Positions 17,450 to 28,642 of a stretch of DNA of 64,000 bases are shown piece by piece. The DNA comes from Archangium primigenium (lineage in GTDB: Bacteria; Myxococcota; Myxococcia; Myxococcales; Myxococcaceae). Within the stretch, counting starts at the first letter, position 1. Each line of letters opens with the position of its first letter. The translations under genes and the position numbers were made by a program. The notes below the pieces were generated by a model that made no database searches, had not been told where the DNA came from, and worked only from the letters and a program-made list of their open reading frames with translations. The DNA is taken from positions 4,092,001-4,156,000 of the forward strand of contig NZ_JADWYI010000001.1 in the NCBI RefSeq assembly GCF_016904885.1, read 5' to 3'.

Positions 17450-20400
17450 GCGAGGAGGTGAAGGACGAGCTCAAGCAGCGCCTGGCGCGCGCCGTCCTGG
17501 TGATGCAGAAGATGCAGGCGCGCATCGACACGCTCGAGCGCGCCCGCTCCGAGCCCATCGCCGTGGTGGGCATGGGCTGCCGCTTCCCCGGGGGCGCGGA
17601 CACGCCCGAGGCCTTCTGGGAGCTGCTCGCCGCGGGGCGCGATGCCGTGCGGCGCGAGCCCGCCTCCCGGCGCGTGGGTTCGGACAGCACCACCCGTTGG
17701 GCGGGCTACCTGGACGACGTGAGCGGCTTCGACGCGGACTTCTTCGGGCTGTCGCCCCGCGAAGCCGCGAGCCTGGATCCCCGCCAGCGCATGCTCCTGG
17801 AGGTCGCCTGGGAGGCGCTGGAGCACGCGGGGCAGGATCCCGAGCGGTTGATGAACACGCCCACGGGCGTCTTCGTGGGCCTCACGGGCGATGACTACGC
17901 GCGCCTGTTGCCCGCCGAGCCCGAGCGCATCGACGCCTACTTCGGCACCGGCAACGGGCACTGCTTTCCGCCCGGCCGCCTGTCGTACACGCTGGGCCTG
18001 CGCGGGCCGAGCCTCGCGGTGGACACGGCGTGCTCCTCGTCGCTCGTGGCGGTGCACCTGGCCTGCCAGAGCCTGCGCTCGGGCGAGTGCGACGTGGCGC
18101 TCGCGGGCGGCGCCAACCTGGTGTTGGACCCGACCGTCACCCACACCCTCGTGAAGATGCAGGCGCTCTCGCCCAACGGGCGGTGCAGCGCCTTCGACGC
18201 GCGCGCCAACGGCTTCGTGCGGGGCGAGGGCGCGGGTCTCGTGGTGCTCAAGCGCCTGTCGGACGCCACCGCCCAGGGCGACACCATTCTCGCCGTGCTC
18301 CGGGGCTCGGCCGTCAACCAGGACGGGCGCTCGCAGGGGCTCACCGCGCCCAACGGGCTCGCCCAGCAGGCCCTGCTGCGTCAGGCGCTGCTCCAGGCCC
18401 GCGTGGAGCCCTCGGCGCTCGGGTACGTGGAGGCCCATGGCACCGGCACCCCCCTGGGCGATCCCATCGAGGTGGAGGCCCTGGTGGAGGTGCTGGGCCA
18501 GGCGCGCGCGGATGGCTCGCGCTGCGCCATCGGCTCGGTGAAGACGAACCTCGGCCACCTGGAGGCCGCCGCGGGCATCGCCGGCCTCATGAAGGCCATC
18601 CTCGCGCTCCAGCACGAGGCCATTCCCCGGCACCTGAACTTCTCCCGGCTCAACCCCCGCATCCGCCTGGAGGACACGCCCTTCTTCATCCCCACGGAGA
18701 CGGTGCCCTGGACGCGCTCGGGCACACCCCGCGTCGCGGGCGTGAGCGCCTTCGGCATGAGCGGCACCAACGCGCACATCATTATAGAAGAAGCCCCGGT
18801 GCCTTTCCCGCGCCCGCGGCCCGCCACCCGGCGCAGCGCGCACCTGCTCACGCTCTCCGCTCGGAGCGAGGCCGCGCTGGAGGCGCTGGCCCGCCGCCAC
18901 GCCACGCACCTGGCCACCCACCCGGCCGAGGACGTGGCCGACGTGTGCTTCACCACCAACACCGCGCGCGCGCGCCTGCCGTACCGGCTCGCCGTGGTGG
19001 GCGACTCGGCGGCGGCGATCGCCGGTCACCTGTCCGCGTTCACGCCGGGCCACGCGCCCCGCGAGCGCCTGGCCTCGGGCCGGGCCGCGGAGGCCCCGCC
19101 CAAGGTGGCCTTCCTCTTCACCGGCCAGGGCGCGCAGTTCGCTGGCATGGGCCGCCGCCTGTTCGAGACGTCCGACGTCTTCCGCGCCGCCCTGGAGCGC
19201 TGCGCCGCGCGGCTCGCGCCGAGGATGGATCTGCTCGGGGTGCTCTTCCCCAAGGAAGGCGCGCTCTCGCCCATCGATCAGACGGGCTACAGCCAGCCGG
19301 CGCTCTTCGCCCTGGGGTACGCGCTCGCGGAGCAGTGGCGCGCGTGGGGCGTGGTGCCCACCGCCGTCATGGGCCACAGCGTGGGGGAGTTCGCCGCCGC
19401 GTGCGTGGCGGGCATCCTCTCCCTGGAGGACGCGCTGGAGCTCATCGCCGAGCGCGGCCGGCTCATGCAGGGCCTGCCGCCCGGCGGTGTCATGGCCACG
19501 GTGTTCGCCTCGCGCGAGCAGGTGGCGCCGCTGCTCGTCCGGGAGGAGGGCCGCGTCTCGATCGCCGCGGACAACGCGCCCGGACAGCTCACCGTGTCCG
19601 GCGAGGCCGAGGCCGTCGCGCGTCTCACCGCGGCCCTGGAGGCCCAGGGCATCTCCTGCCGCAAGCTCAACGTCTCGCACGCCTTCCACTCGCACCTCAT
19701 GGAGCCGATGCTCGACGCGCTGGAGGCCAAGGCGGCGCGGCTGGCGCGCAAGCCGGGGACGATTCCCCTGGTGTCCAACGTGACGGGCCGGCCCGTGGCG
19801 CCCGAGGAGCTGGGCGCGCCGGGCTACTGGCGGCGTCATGCCCGCGAGGCCGTGCGCTTCCGCGAGGGCATGGAGGCCCTGCGCGGCCTGGGCATCGACG
19901 TCTTCGTGGAGGTGGGGCCCCACGCCACGCTGCTGGGCCTGGGCCGGGCGAGCCTCGGGGACGGGCCGGGCTGGCTCTCCTCGCTGCGCAAGGGCAAGGA
20001 CGACCTGGAGCAGATGTTGGACGTGCTCGGCCACCTGTCCGTCCGGGGCCTCGCGCTGGACTGGAAGAAAGTGGACCCGGAGCCCACGCGGCGCCGGGTG
20101 GTGCTGCCGCGCTACCCGTGGCAGCGGCAGCGACACTGGGCCCTGTCCGAGTCGGCGCCGGCTCCGCGCGCGGCGTCGGCCGAGGCGGGGGAGTTGTACG
20201 GCGTGGAGTGGCGGAGCGTGCCCGCCGCGGCGCCCGTGCCCGGCCCGGCGCCCGGCACCTGGTGGGTGCTGGAGGACGGGGGCGGCGTGGCCGAGCGGCT
20301 CGCCGCGCGCATCGAGGCCCAGGGCGGCACCTGCGTGCGCTCGCGGCGACTGCCCGAGGGCGCGGCGTGGGCCGACTGCGCGGGCGTGGTGGTGCTCTCG

Positions 20401-23400
20401 GGGCTGGACGCGCGGGACGTGACGGGTCCGGAGGTGGGCGCGGCCTGTCTGGAGCTGACGGCGGCGCTGCGGGCCCTGGAGGCGGTGCCGGAGGCGCGGG
20501 CCCGGGTCTGGGCCGTGACGCGGGGGGCGTGGCGGGAGGCGCCCGCCCAGGCGGTGCTCTGGGGCCTCGGACGGACCCTGACGCTGGAGCACCCCCGGCA
20601 CTGGGGCGGACTCATCGACCTGGACGCGGGCGGGGACGTGGACGGCCTCTGGGCGGCGCTCCAGGCCCCGGGCGGCGAGGATCAGCTCCGCCTGGAGGGC
20701 GGCACGCGGCAAGTGGCGCGGCTGGTGAAGCGCGAGCCGCCCGCGACCCAGCCCCTCGCGGTGCGCGCGGACGCCACCTACCTGGTGACGGGCGGGCAGG
20801 GCGCGCTCGGCCTGGAGCTGGCGCGCGAGCTGGTGGGTCGGGGCGCGCGGCACCTGGTGCTCACCTCGCGCGGCGCCTTCCCCGAGCGCGCGCACTGGGA
20901 CGAGCTCGTGAGCCAGGGGGATGAGCGCGCGGCGCGGATCTCCGCGGTGCGGGAGCTGGAGGCGGCGGGCGCCGAGGTGTGGCTGGTGCAGGCGGACGTC
21001 TCCCGGCGCGAGGACATGGCGGCCCTGCTCGAGCGGATGCGCGGCGCGCTGCCGCCCCTGCGCGGTCTCGTGCACGCGGCGGCGGTGTCCGAGAAGCGCG
21101 AGGGCCGGACGCTGGACGCGGACGCGCTCGGCCGCGTGCTCGCGCCCAAGGCGGAGGGGGCGTGGCACCTGCACACCCTCACGCGCGAGACGCCGCTGGA
21201 CTTCTTCGTGCTCTTCTCGTCGGTGGCCGCGGTGTGGGGCTCGGCGGGCGAGGGCGCCTACGCGGCGGCCAATGCCTTCCTGGACGCGCTCGCGGCGCAC
21301 CGGCGGGCCCAGGGGCTGGTGGCCACGAGCATCGCCTGGGGCCTCTGGGAGGGCGAGGGCACGGGGACGGCGCGGGATCGGCGGTGGTTGGAGAGCGTGG
21401 GCCTGGGCGCCCTGCCGCGCGCCTCGGGACGAGCCTGGTGGGCGCGGCTGGTGGGCGCGGACGTGACCGAGGGCGTGGTGGCCCTGGTCGACTGGGAGCG
21501 GCTGCGGCCCCTGCTCGAGGCCCGGAGCCCGAGGCCCTTGCTGTCGCTGCTGCCCGGGAGTGAGAACGTCCCGCGCGCGCCGACGCGAGGTCCCCCCGCG
21601 CCCGGGGCCCTGGACGTGCTCGTGCGCGAGACGGTGTCGCGCACGCTCGGCCTGCCCGCGGAGGCCGGGGTGGACGACACGCGCGGCTTCCACGAGCTGG
21701 GGCTGGACTCCATCATGGCGGTGGAGCTCAAGACGGGCCTGGAGGCCGCGCTGGGGCTGACGCTGCCAGCGACCCTGGCGTTCAACTACCCGAGCGTCCG
21801 GGCCCTCACGGAGCACCTGGCCACGCGGCTGGGCTCGCAGGTGGAGGAAGCCCCCGCGGCGTCCGCGCCCCGGGAGGTGGTGGACGCGGAGGAGCCCATC
21901 GCCATCGTCGGCATGGCGTGCCGGCTGCCCGGCGGCGTGGAGACCCCCGAGGCCTTCTGGCGGCTGCTGCGCGACGGCACGGATGCCATCTCGGAGATTC
22001 CCCGGGATCGCTGGGCGGTGGAGGACTGGTACGACCCCGACCCGGCCACCCCGGGGAAGATGGCCGTGCGCCAGGGCGGCTTCCTGCGCGACGTGGCGGG
22101 CTTCGATCCGGGCTTCTTCGGCATCTCGCCGCGCGAGGCGGAGAGCATGGATCCCCAGCAGCGGCTGATGCTGGAGGTGGCGTGGGAGGCGCTGGAGCGG
22201 GCGGGCCAGGACACGACGGCGTTGCGCGACTCGGCCACGGGTGTCTTCGTGGGCGTCACCACCACGGACTACGCCCGGGTCATCCTCCAGGGACGCCCCG
22301 AGGCGGTGGATGCGTGGTTCGCCTCGGGCACGTCGCTCAACGCGGTGGCCGGGCGCGTGTCGTATACGTTCGGCTTCAAGGGCCCGAGCATGGCGGTGGA
22401 CACGGCGTGCTCCTCGTCGCTCACGGCGCTGCACCTGGCGTGTCAGAGCCTGCGCTCGGGCGAGTCCACGCGGGCGCTCGCCGCGGGCGTCAACGTCATC
22501 CTCGCCCCCGAGCCGATGATGGCGGCGAGCCGGGCGCGCATGCTGGCGCCGGACGGGCGGTGCAAGACGTTCGACGCCTCGGCCAATGGCTTCGCGCGGG
22601 CCGAGGGCTGCGGGGTGCTGGTGCTCGAGCGGCTGTCGGACGCGCGCGCCCGGGGCTCCAACGTGCTGGCGCTCATCCGGGGCACGGCGGTGAACCAGGA
22701 CGGGCCGAGCAGCGGCCTCACCGTGCCCAACGGCCTGGCGCAGCGCGAGGTCATCCAGCAGGCGTTGCGGCGCGGTGGCGTGGCCCCGGCGGAGGTGAGC
22801 TATCTGGAGGCCCACGGCACGGGCACGTCGCTGGGCGACCCCATCGAGGCGGAGGCCATGTGGTCCGTGCTCAAGGAGGGCCGGGCGCCGGGCGCCTCGC
22901 TGTGGATGGGCTCGGTGAAGACGAACCTGGGCCACCTGGAGTCGGCAGCGGGCGTGGCGGGCGTGATGAAGGTGGTGCTGGCGCTGCGGCACCGGCAACT
23001 GCCCGCGCACCTGCACCTGAAGACGCCCAACCCCCACATCGACTGGAAGGGCATGGGGGTGACGGTGCCGGTGGCGCTGACGGACTGGGCGCCCACCCAG
23101 GGCCGGCGCCTCGCGGGGGTGAGCTCGTTCGGCTTCAGCGGGACGAACGCCCACGTGGTGCTGGAGGAAGCCCCCCCGGCGCCCGAGCAACCCCGGAGCG
23201 AGGCGCGCGAGCACGTGCTGCTGCTCTCGGCGCGCAGCGAGGAGGCCCTGCGGGTGCTGGCGGGCCGCTACGCGCGGGCGCTGGAGGCGGGCGCGTCCCT
23301 GGAGGACCTGTGCTTCACGGCGGCGGTGGGGCGGGCGCGCTTCGAGCACCGGGGGGCCTGGACGGCCCGGACGGCGGAGGAGCTGCGCGCGCGCCTGCTG

Positions 23401-26319
23401 GAGGTGGAAGCGGGACGGGAATTGGCGGGCGCGCGTGCGCGGGCCGAGGCGCTCGGCGAGGGCACCCCGGCGCCCCCGGGTGGACACCGGGTGGAGGCGC
23501 CCACCTATCCCTTCGAGCGCCAGCGCTACTGGTGGCGCGAGCCGGCGGTGCGTCCGGTGGCCGCGGCGTCGCATGTGCCTCACGCCGTGCCCCACTTTGG
23601 CCGGCGGCTGCGCTCGCCCGCGCTCGACGCGCTCGTGTACGAGGCGGTGTATGGCCCCTCGGGGCCGGTGCACCTGGAGGACCACCGGCTCTTCGGCACG
23701 CGGGTGGCCGCGGGCTCCTCGCACGTGTCGTTGGTGCTATCGGTGCTCCAGGACGTGCATGGCTCGCCCGTGTGCACGCTGGAGAACGTGGCCTTCCCCC
23801 AGGCCCTGTCGCTCGGGGACGACGAGGAGCGCACGCTCCAGGTCATCGTCGCGCCGCCGGAGCGGGGCGGGGCCTTCGAGGTGAAGTCCTGGAGCGGCGC
23901 GCGCGACGGCACGGACGCCTGGGTGCTGCACGCGAGCGGCACGGTGCGCGTGGGGTCCCCCACGTCCCCCGAGCCCTGGTCGTCCCGCGAGCAGCTCCTG
24001 CCGCGCTGCTCCGAGCGGCACTCCGGCGAGACGCTGTACCAGGCCATGCGCGCGCGCGGCTACACGCTCGGGCCGGGCTATCAGTGGATCCACTCGGTGG
24101 CGCGCGGCGGCCATGAGCTGGTGGGCGAGCTGCGGCTGCCCGCGCTGCGCGACTCGCTGGACGATCACGTGCTGCACCCGGGCCTGGTGGACTCGTGCTT
24201 CCAGGTGCTCGCGAGCTGGACGTTGGATCTCCTGGCGAAGCAGCAGGACACCCTGCTCATCCCCTTCAGCCTCGAGCGCTTCACCGTGCACCGCCGACCG
24301 AGGGGCGCGGTGTGGTGCCATGCGCGGATCCGCGAGGGCCGCGAGGAGGAGAACACCCTCGTGGGGGGCGACCTGCGCCTCTTCGACGAGGAGGGGCTGG
24401 TGGCGGAGGCGCTCGGCTTCCGGGGCCGGATGGCGAGCCGCGAGGTCTTCCACGTGGGCGCCGCGCCCCGCTCGGAGGACGCCCGCTACGAGGTGCACTG
24501 GGCCCCCGCGCCGCCACGCGCCCCGGGCTCGCTCCTGGACGGAGGGCGCCCCTGGAGCCTGTGGATGGATGCGGGCGGCGTGGGCGAGCACCTCGCCCGC
24601 CAGCTGGAGGCGAGCGGCGCCACGGTGCGGCGGATCCACTCCGCGGGAGAACTGCCGCCGGAGAGCCTGGGAGTGGTGTACCTCGCGGGGCTCGACGCGC
24701 GCATTCCCGACAACGCCTCCGCCGAGGCCGCCCAGCACGCGGTGCTCGAGGCGAGCGGGGGCGTGTTGGATCTCGTGAAGGCCCTGGGCGCGCGCGGAGG
24801 TGACACGCCGGTGTGGCTCGTCACCCGAGGCGCGCGGACAGTGGCGCCCGGGGCCGCGCCCGCCCTGGCCCAGGCGCCGCTGTGGGCCCTGGGCCGGGTC
24901 ATCGATCGGGAACTGCCCGGCTCGCGCTGGGCCCGGGTGGACCTGGAGCCCGGGGACGACGCGGGGGGTCTGGACCTGCTGCTCGCCGAGCTGGCCGCGG
25001 GCGTGGATCCCGCCGAGCGCGAGGTGGCCTTCCGGGGCGGCACGCGCCTGCACCCGGTGCTGCGCGAGGGCCCGCCGGTCGCGGACGGGGCCGTGGGCTT
25101 CGCGCGCGAGGCGACGTACCTCATCACCGGAGGACTCGGAGGGCTGGGCCTGGAGGTGGCGAAGTGGATGGTGGAGCGGGGCGCGCGGCACCTGATGTTG
25201 GTGGGCCGCCGGGCGCCGTCGTCCGCCGCCGAGGAGGCGATCCTCGAGCTGGAGCGCGCGGGCGCCCACGTCGCCGTCGAGTCGGTGGACGTCTCGCGCG
25301 AGGAGGACATCGTGCGGCTGCTGCACCGCATCGACGTGGACGCGCCGCCCCTGCGCGGCATCGTCCACGCGGCGGGCGTGCTCGATGACGGGGCGCTCGG
25401 CCAGCAGGACCGCGAGCGCTTCGCGCGGGTGATGGACCCGAAGGTGGCGGGCGCGTGGAACCTGCACCGGCTCACGCGGGGCCTGTCCCTGGACTTCTTC
25501 GTCCTCTTCTCCTCGGCCTCGGCCACCGTGGGCTCGCCGGGCCAGGGCAACTACGCCGTGGCCAACGCCTTCCTGGACGCGCTCGTGCACGAGCGGCGGG
25601 CCCAGGGGCTTCCAGCGCAGTCCCTCGCCTGGGGGCCGTGGGCGGAGACGGGCATGGTGGGCGCGCCCGATGGCCAGCTGGCGCGAGCGCTCGCACGGCG
25701 GGGCATCCGCCCATTGCCGACCCAGCGGGCCCTCGCGCTGTTCGAGGAGGCGCTGCGGCACGGCGCGCCGCACGTGGCGCTCATGTCCATTCAGTGGCCG
25801 GTGTACCTGGAGGCGCTCGGGGCCCTGGGCCGCTCCTCCTTCTATGGGGGCCGTGTGCCCGCGCCGGCGCGACTCCCCGCACCCGTCCGGGACGCACCGC
25901 TCGCCCGACGGCTCCAGGAGGTGGCGCCCCACGAGCGGGCCCGCCTCCTGGCGCGCGGGCTCCAGGACGAGGCGGCGCGGGTGCTGCGGCTGGAGGCCTC
26001 ACGCGTGGACTGGCGTCAGGGCTTCGCGGAGCTGGGCATGGACTCGCTGATGGCCATCGAGCTGCGGGACATTCTCCAGAAGCAGCTCGGGGTGTCGGTG
26101 CCGGCCACGGTGGCGTTGGACCACCCGACCATCGACTTCCTGGCGCGCCATCTGCTCGCCGAGGTGTTGAAGCTGGACGGGGGCGAGGTGCCCGCGGTGG
26201 CTCCCGTGCCGACGGCGGCACCCGTGGTGGCTCCGCCCGGAGCCGGGGACAACCTGGACGGGCTGTCGGACGAGGAGCTGGCGCGGCTGGTGGCGGAAGA
26301 CCTGGCGAGGGACTCGTGA
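17446..26319 (+). CDS. Type I polyketide synthase, two modules: KS-AT-KR-ACP / KS-(no AT)-DH-KR-ACP
   Basis: The 2957-residue protein starts with a coiled-coil docking helix (residues ~1-35). Module 1: KS (Cys196, His331, His371); AT (~555-870) with Ser645 (GHSVGEF) and HAFH, the malonyl-CoA signature; KR with Tyr1272, no LDD motif and Trp1264 eight residues before the Tyr, the A-type mark; ACP Ser1422. Module 2: KS (Cys1655, His1790, His1830) runs into ~115 residues of linker and then directly into the post-AT motif [10 protein letters not shown] (~2021-2030), so the AT domain is absent. DH (~2034-2332) has His2080 and Asp2249, but the usual Pro of HxxxGxxxxP is Ala. KR is B-type (LDD, Tyr2703) and ACP has Ser2867. 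A C-terminal docking tail ([15 protein letters not shown]) ends the protein. GTG 17446 overlaps the upstream stop. Expected output is one hydroxyl unit and one alkene unit. Confidence 0.95.
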   Translation: MSEEVKDELKQRLARAVLVMQKMQARIDTLERARSEPIAVVGMGCRFPGGADTPEAFWELLAAGRDAVRREPASRRVGSDSTTRWAGYLDDVSGFDADFFGLSPREAASLDPRQRMLLEVAWEALEHAGQDPERLMNTPTGVFVGLTGDDYARLLPAEPERIDAYFGTGNGHCFPPGRLSYTLGLRGPSLAVDTACSSSLVAVHLACQSLRSGECDVALAGGANLVLDPTVTHTLVKMQALSPNGRCSAFDARANGFVRGEGAGLVVLKRLSDATAQGDTILAVLRGSAVNQDGRSQGLTAPNGLAQQALLRQALLQARVEPSALGYVEAHGTGTPLGDPIEVEALVEVLGQARADGSRCAIGSVKTNLGHLEAAAGIAGLMKAILALQHEAIPRHLNFSRLNPRIRLEDTPFFIPTETVPWTRSGTPRVAGVSAFGMSGTNAHIIIEEAPVPFPRPRPATRRSAHLLTLSARSEAALEALARRHATHLATHPAEDVADVCFTTNTARARLPYRLAVVGDSAAAIAGHLSAFTPGHAPRERLASGRAAEAPPKVAFLFTGQGAQFAGMGRRLFETSDVFRAALERCAARLAPRMDLLGVLFPKEGALSPIDQTGYSQPALFALGYALAEQWRAWGVVPTAVMGHSVGEFAAACVAGILSLEDALELIAERGRLMQGLPPGGVMATVFASREQVAPLLVREEGRVSIAADNAPGQLTVSGEAEAVARLTAALEAQGISCRKLNVSHAFHSHLMEPMLDALEAKAARLARKPGTIPLVSNVTGRPVAPEELGAPGYWRRHAREAVRFREGMEALRGLGIDVFVEVGPHATLLGLGRASLGDGPGWLSSLRKGKDDLEQMLDVLGHLSVRGLALDWKKVDPEPTRRRVVLPRYPWQRQRHWALSESAPAPRAASAEAGELYGVEWRSVPAAAPVPGPAPGTWWVLEDGGGVAERLAARIEAQGGTCVRSRRLPEGAAWADCAGVVVLSGLDARDVTGPEVGAACLELTAALRALEAVPEARARVWAVTRGAWREAPAQAVLWGLGRTLTLEHPRHWGGLIDLDAGGDVDGLWAALQAPGGEDQLRLEGGTRQVARLVKREPPATQPLAVRADATYLVTGGQGALGLELARELVGRGARHLVLTSRGAFPERAHWDELVSQGDERAARISAVRELEAAGAEVWLVQADVSRREDMAALLERMRGALPPLRGLVHAAAVSEKREGRTLDADALGRVLAPKAEGAWHLHTLTRETPLDFFVLFSSVAAVWGSAGEGAYAAANAFLDALAAHRRAQGLVATSIAWGLWEGEGTGTARDRRWLESVGLGALPRASGRAWWARLVGADVTEGVVALVDWERLRPLLEARSPRPLLSLLPGSENVPRAPTRGPPAPGALDVLVRETVSRTLGLPAEAGVDDTRGFHELGLDSIMAVELKTGLEAALGLTLPATLAFNYPSVRALTEHLATRLGSQVEEAPAASAPREVVDAEEPIAIVGMACRLPGGVETPEAFWRLLRDGTDAISEIPRDRWAVEDWYDPDPATPGKMAVRQGGFLRDVAGFDPGFFGISPREAESMDPQQRLMLEVAWEALERAGQDTTALRDSATGVFVGVTTTDYARVILQGRPEAVDAWFASGTSLNAVAGRVSYTFGFKGPSMAVDTACSSSLTALHLACQSLRSGESTRALAAGVNVILAPEPMMAASRARMLAPDGRCKTFDASANGFARAEGCGVLVLERLSDARARGSNVLALIRGTAVNQDGPSSGLTVPNGLAQREVIQQALRRGGVAPAEVSYLEAHGTGTSLGDPIEAEAMWSVLKEGRAPGASLWMGSVKTNLGHLESAAGVAGVMKVVLALRHRQLPAHLHLKTPNPHIDWKGMGVTVPVALTDWAPTQGRRLAGVSSFGFSGTNAHVVLEEAPPAPEQPRSEAREHVLLLSARSEEALRVLAGRYARALEAGASLEDLCFTAAVGRARFEHRGAWTARTAEELRARLLEVEAGRELAGARARAEALGEGTPAPPGGHRVEAPTYPFERQRYWWREPAVRPVAAASHVPHAVPHFGRRLRSPALDALVYEAVYGPSGPVHLEDHRLFGTRVAAGSSHVSLVLSVLQDVHGSPVCTLENVAFPQALSLGDDEERTLQVIVAPPERGGAFEVKSWSGARDGTDAWVLHASGTVRVGSPTSPEPWSSREQLLPRCSERHSGETLYQAMRARGYTLGPGYQWIHSVARGGHELVGELRLPALRDSLDDHVLHPGLVDSCFQVLASWTLDLLAKQQDTLLIPFSLERFTVHRRPRGAVWCHARIREGREEENTLVGGDLRLFDEEGLVAEALGFRGRMASREVFHVGAAPRSEDARYEVHWAPAPPRAPGSLLDGGRPWSLWMDAGGVGEHLARQLEASGATVRRIHSAGELPPESLGVVYLAGLDARIPDNASAEAAQHAVLEASGGVLDLVKALGARGGDTPVWLVTRGARTVAPGAAPALAQAPLWALGRVIDRELPGSRWARVDLEPGDDAGGLDLLLAELAAGVDPAEREVAFRGGTRLHPVLREGPPVADGAVGFAREATYLITGGLGGLGLEVAKWMVERGARHLMLVGRRAPSSAAEEAILELERAGAHVAVESVDVSREEDIVRLLHRIDVDAPPLRGIVHAAGVLDDGALGQQDRERFARVMDPKVAGAWNLHRLTRGLSLDFFVLFSSASATVGSPGQGNYAVANAFLDALVHERRAQGLPAQSLAWGPWAETGMVGAPDGQLARALARRGIRPLPTQRALALFEEALRHGAPHVALMSIQWPVYLEALGALGRSSFYGGRVPAPARLPAPVRDAPLARRLQEVAPHERARLLARGLQDEAARVLRLEASRVDWRQGFAELGMDSLMAIELRDILQKQLGVSVPATVALDHPTIDFLARHLLAEVLKLDGGEVPAVAPVPTAAPVVAPPGAGDNLDGLSDEELARLVAEDLARDS
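21892..23165 (+). repeat. KS segment duplicated in the next gene (paralogous copy at 26429-27705)
   Basis: The KS of the AT-less module and the KS of the terminal KS*-AT° protein align almost without gaps. The offset is 4537 bases at the start and a constant 4540 bases from the active-site Cys to the third catalytic position. Long stretches are near-identical in DNA, such as the coding for [11 protein letters not shown] and HLHLKTPNP. This points to internal duplication within the operon. Confidence 0.7.
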
Positions 26320-26329
26320 GGAGGACGGC

Positions 26330-28576
26330 ATGAGCGAGGAGATCAACTACCGCCAGCTGCTGCAGCAGCAGCTGGTGAAGATCCGCAAGCTGGAGGCGCG
26401 GCTGGAGCAGGCCGAGGCCGCGCGCCGCGAGCCCATCGCGATCGTCGGCATGGCGTGTCGGCTGCCGGGCGGCGTGGAGACGCCCGAGGCCTTCTGGGAG
26501 CTGATGGCCCGGGGGGAGGACGCCACGAGCGAGGTGCCCCCGGACCGCTGGGACGCCGAGGTGCTGTACTCCCCGGAGCCGGGCGCGCGGGGGAAGATCC
26601 GCACCCGGCGCGGCGGCTTCCTCCGGGACGTGGCGCACTTCGACGCGCGCTTCTTCGGCCTGTCCGACCGGGAGGCGGAGCGGATGGATCCCCAGCAGCG
26701 GCTGATGCTGGAGGTGGGGTGGGAGGCGCTGGAGCGCGCGGGGGTGGCGGTGGCGCGCGCGCGGCGCGAGCGGGTGGGCGTCTTCGTGGGGGTGATGAAC
26801 AACGACTATGGCCAGCGGGTGCTGAACACCGAGGGCCTGGAGGGCATTGATCCGCACTTCATGGGGGCGCGGGCCAACTGCGCCATCGCCGGGCGGCTGT
26901 CGTACCTGTGGGGCTTCCAGGGGCCGAGCCTGGTGGTGGACACGGCGTGCTCCTCCTCGCTGGTGGCGGTGCACCTGGCGTGTCAGAGCCTGCGCGAGGG
27001 CGAGAGCACGCTGGCGCTGGCGGGCGGGGTGAACCTCTTGCTGTCGCCCGAGGCGAGCATCTACCTGTCCAGCAGCGGGGCGCTGTCGCCGGACGGGCGG
27101 TGCCGGGGCTTCGACGCGGCGGCGGACGGCTTCGGGCGGGCGGAGGCGTGCGGGGTGCTGGTGCTCGAGCGCCTGGCGGACGCGCGGGCCCGGGGCGCGA
27201 ACGTCCTCGCGGTCATCCGGGGCTCGGCGGTGGGACATGACGGGCCGAGCAGCGCCTTCACGGTGCCCAATGGGGTGGCGCAGCGGGAGGTCATCCGCCA
27301 GGCGCTGCGGGCGGCGGACGTGGCGCCCGCGCGGGTGAGCTACCTGGAGGCGCACGGTACGGGCACGCCCATGGGCGACCCCATCGAGGCAGAGGCGATG
27401 TGGTCCGCCCTCAAGGAAGGCCGGGTGGGAGGCGAGTCCCTGTGGATGGGCTCGGTGAAGACGAACCTGGGCTACGCGGAGGCGGCCTCGGGGGTGGTGG
27501 GCATGATGAAGGTGGTGCTGGCGCTGCGGCACGGCCAACTGCCGCCGCACCTGCACCTGAAGACGCCCAACCCGCGCATCGACTGGGCGCGCATGGGCGT
27601 CACCGTGCCGCGCGAGCTGACGGCGTGGACGCCCACCCAGGGCGAGCGCGTGGCGGGGGTGACCTCCTATGGGCGCACGGGCACGGTGGCGCACGTGGTG
27701 CTCGCCGAGCCTCCCGCGCGCGCCGAGGCGGTGCCGGGCGTGGAGCGGCCCGCGCATTTGTGGGTGGTCTCGGCGCGGAGCGAGGCGGCCCTGCGCGCGC
27801 AGGTGGAGCGCCACGCGCGCTTCCTGGAGACGAGCCCCGAGCCCCTGGGTGACCTGTGTTTCACGGCCGCCACGGGGCGCACGCACTTCGAGCACCGGCT
27901 GGCGGTGGTGGGGCGGGACGCGCGTGAGGTGCGCGAGGGGCTCTTGCGCGCGGCCTCGGCGCGGCTCGCTCCGCCCGTCACCGCCGCGCCCGGCGTGGTG
28001 TTCGTCTTGAGGAGCGACGGCCCGGCCTTCCCGGAGGAGACGCGGGCGCTGTTCGACACCCAGCCCGTGTTCCGCGAGGCGCTGGAGGCGGGCGCGAGCG
28101 CGAGCGGGGGCCTCGTGGACGGGCCCCTGTTGCCGGTGCTGTTCGGCGGCGCGGCCAGCGACGCGATGGCCCGGGCGGCCGGGTTCGTGCGGACGTGGGC
28201 GCTGACGCGGCTGTGGCGCGCGTGGGGCGTACGGCCGGAGGCCTGGGAGGCCCCGGGCGTGGGCGCCTGGGTGGCGGCGGTGGCCGCCGAGCGGGTGGGC
28301 CTGGCGGAGGGTCTGCGGGGCGCGCTCGCGGGCACGGTGGCGCCTCCCGTGGTGAGCCCCGTGGACGCGGCGGCGACAGTACGACTGGAGCTGGACTCAC
28401 CGGCGTGGAGCACGCTGCTCACGTCACTCGGCGCGCTGTATGTCCGGGGCGTGGAGGTGGACTGGGCGGCCATCGAGCCCTCCCGGGTCCGGCGCCGCGC
28501 TGTCCTGCCGACCTATGCCTTCCAACGCGAGCGCTACTGGCTCACATCTCCCCGCGTCCAAGCGTCCACCGGCTGA
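26330..28576 (+). CDS. Terminal PKS protein with mutated ketosynthase and degenerate AT (KS*-AT°), no ACP or TE
   Basis: The 748-residue protein begins with a coiled-coil docking segment (~1-33) that should receive the chain from the upstream protein. The KS (~34-465) keeps Cys207 and His342, but the third catalytic residue, normally His in GHxEAA, is Tyr382 (LGYAEAASG). The AT (~553-720) has lost GQGSQW and the GHSxG nucleophile elbow (APGVGA, Gly643 at the Ser position) and is shortened, although the post-AT motif YAFQRERYWL is kept. No ACP, TE or reductase domain follows. It cannot act as a normal extension module. Possible roles are a chain-holding or transesterifying KS, a release or cyclisation step, or a decaying remnant of a lost module. 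GAGGAGG precedes ATG 26330 and the gap to the upstream gene is 10 bases. Confidence 0.93.
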   Translation: MSEEINYRQLLQQQLVKIRKLEARLEQAEAARREPIAIVGMACRLPGGVETPEAFWELMARGEDATSEVPPDRWDAEVLYSPEPGARGKIRTRRGGFLRDVAHFDARFFGLSDREAERMDPQQRLMLEVGWEALERAGVAVARARRERVGVFVGVMNNDYGQRVLNTEGLEGIDPHFMGARANCAIAGRLSYLWGFQGPSLVVDTACSSSLVAVHLACQSLREGESTLALAGGVNLLLSPEASIYLSSSGALSPDGRCRGFDAAADGFGRAEACGVLVLERLADARARGANVLAVIRGSAVGHDGPSSAFTVPNGVAQREVIRQALRAADVAPARVSYLEAHGTGTPMGDPIEAEAMWSALKEGRVGGESLWMGSVKTNLGYAEAASGVVGMMKVVLALRHGQLPPHLHLKTPNPRIDWARMGVTVPRELTAWTPTQGERVAGVTSYGRTGTVAHVVLAEPPARAEAVPGVERPAHLWVVSARSEAALRAQVERHARFLETSPEPLGDLCFTAATGRTHFEHRLAVVGRDAREVREGLLRAASARLAPPVTAAPGVVFVLRSDGPAFPEETRALFDTQPVFREALEAGASASGGLVDGPLLPVLFGGAASDAMARAAGFVRTWALTRLWRAWGVRPEAWEAPGVGAWVAAVAAERVGLAEGLRGALAGTVAPPVVSPVDAAATVRLELDSPAWSTLLTSLGALYVRGVEVDWAAIEPSRVRRRAVLPTYAFQRERYWLTSPRVQASTG

Positions 28577-28642
28577 ACAGTCCTCTCGGTCTGGTGCCCG
28601 TTCGCCTTGTCTCGGACGGGTGGGGCGGGCACTGCTGTCCGC

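Noticed and set aside
10925-23724. Very long open frames antisense to the PKS genes (about 2100 residues each)
   Set aside because: They are Arg/Ala/Gly/His-rich with no domains and mirror the real genes' third-codon GC bias. The sense frames carry intact catalytic motifs throughout.
8243-28576. AMACR-type CoA transferase as the PKS loading enzyme
   Set aside because: It keeps the racemase His/Asp/Glu residues and is separated by 312 bp; nothing in its sequence links it to acyl loading of an ACP.
28594-28632. GTGCCCG...CGGGCAC inverted repeat before the SDR gene as a terminator of the PKS operon
   Set aside because: A 25-base loop and no U-tract; too weak to call a terminator or an operator.
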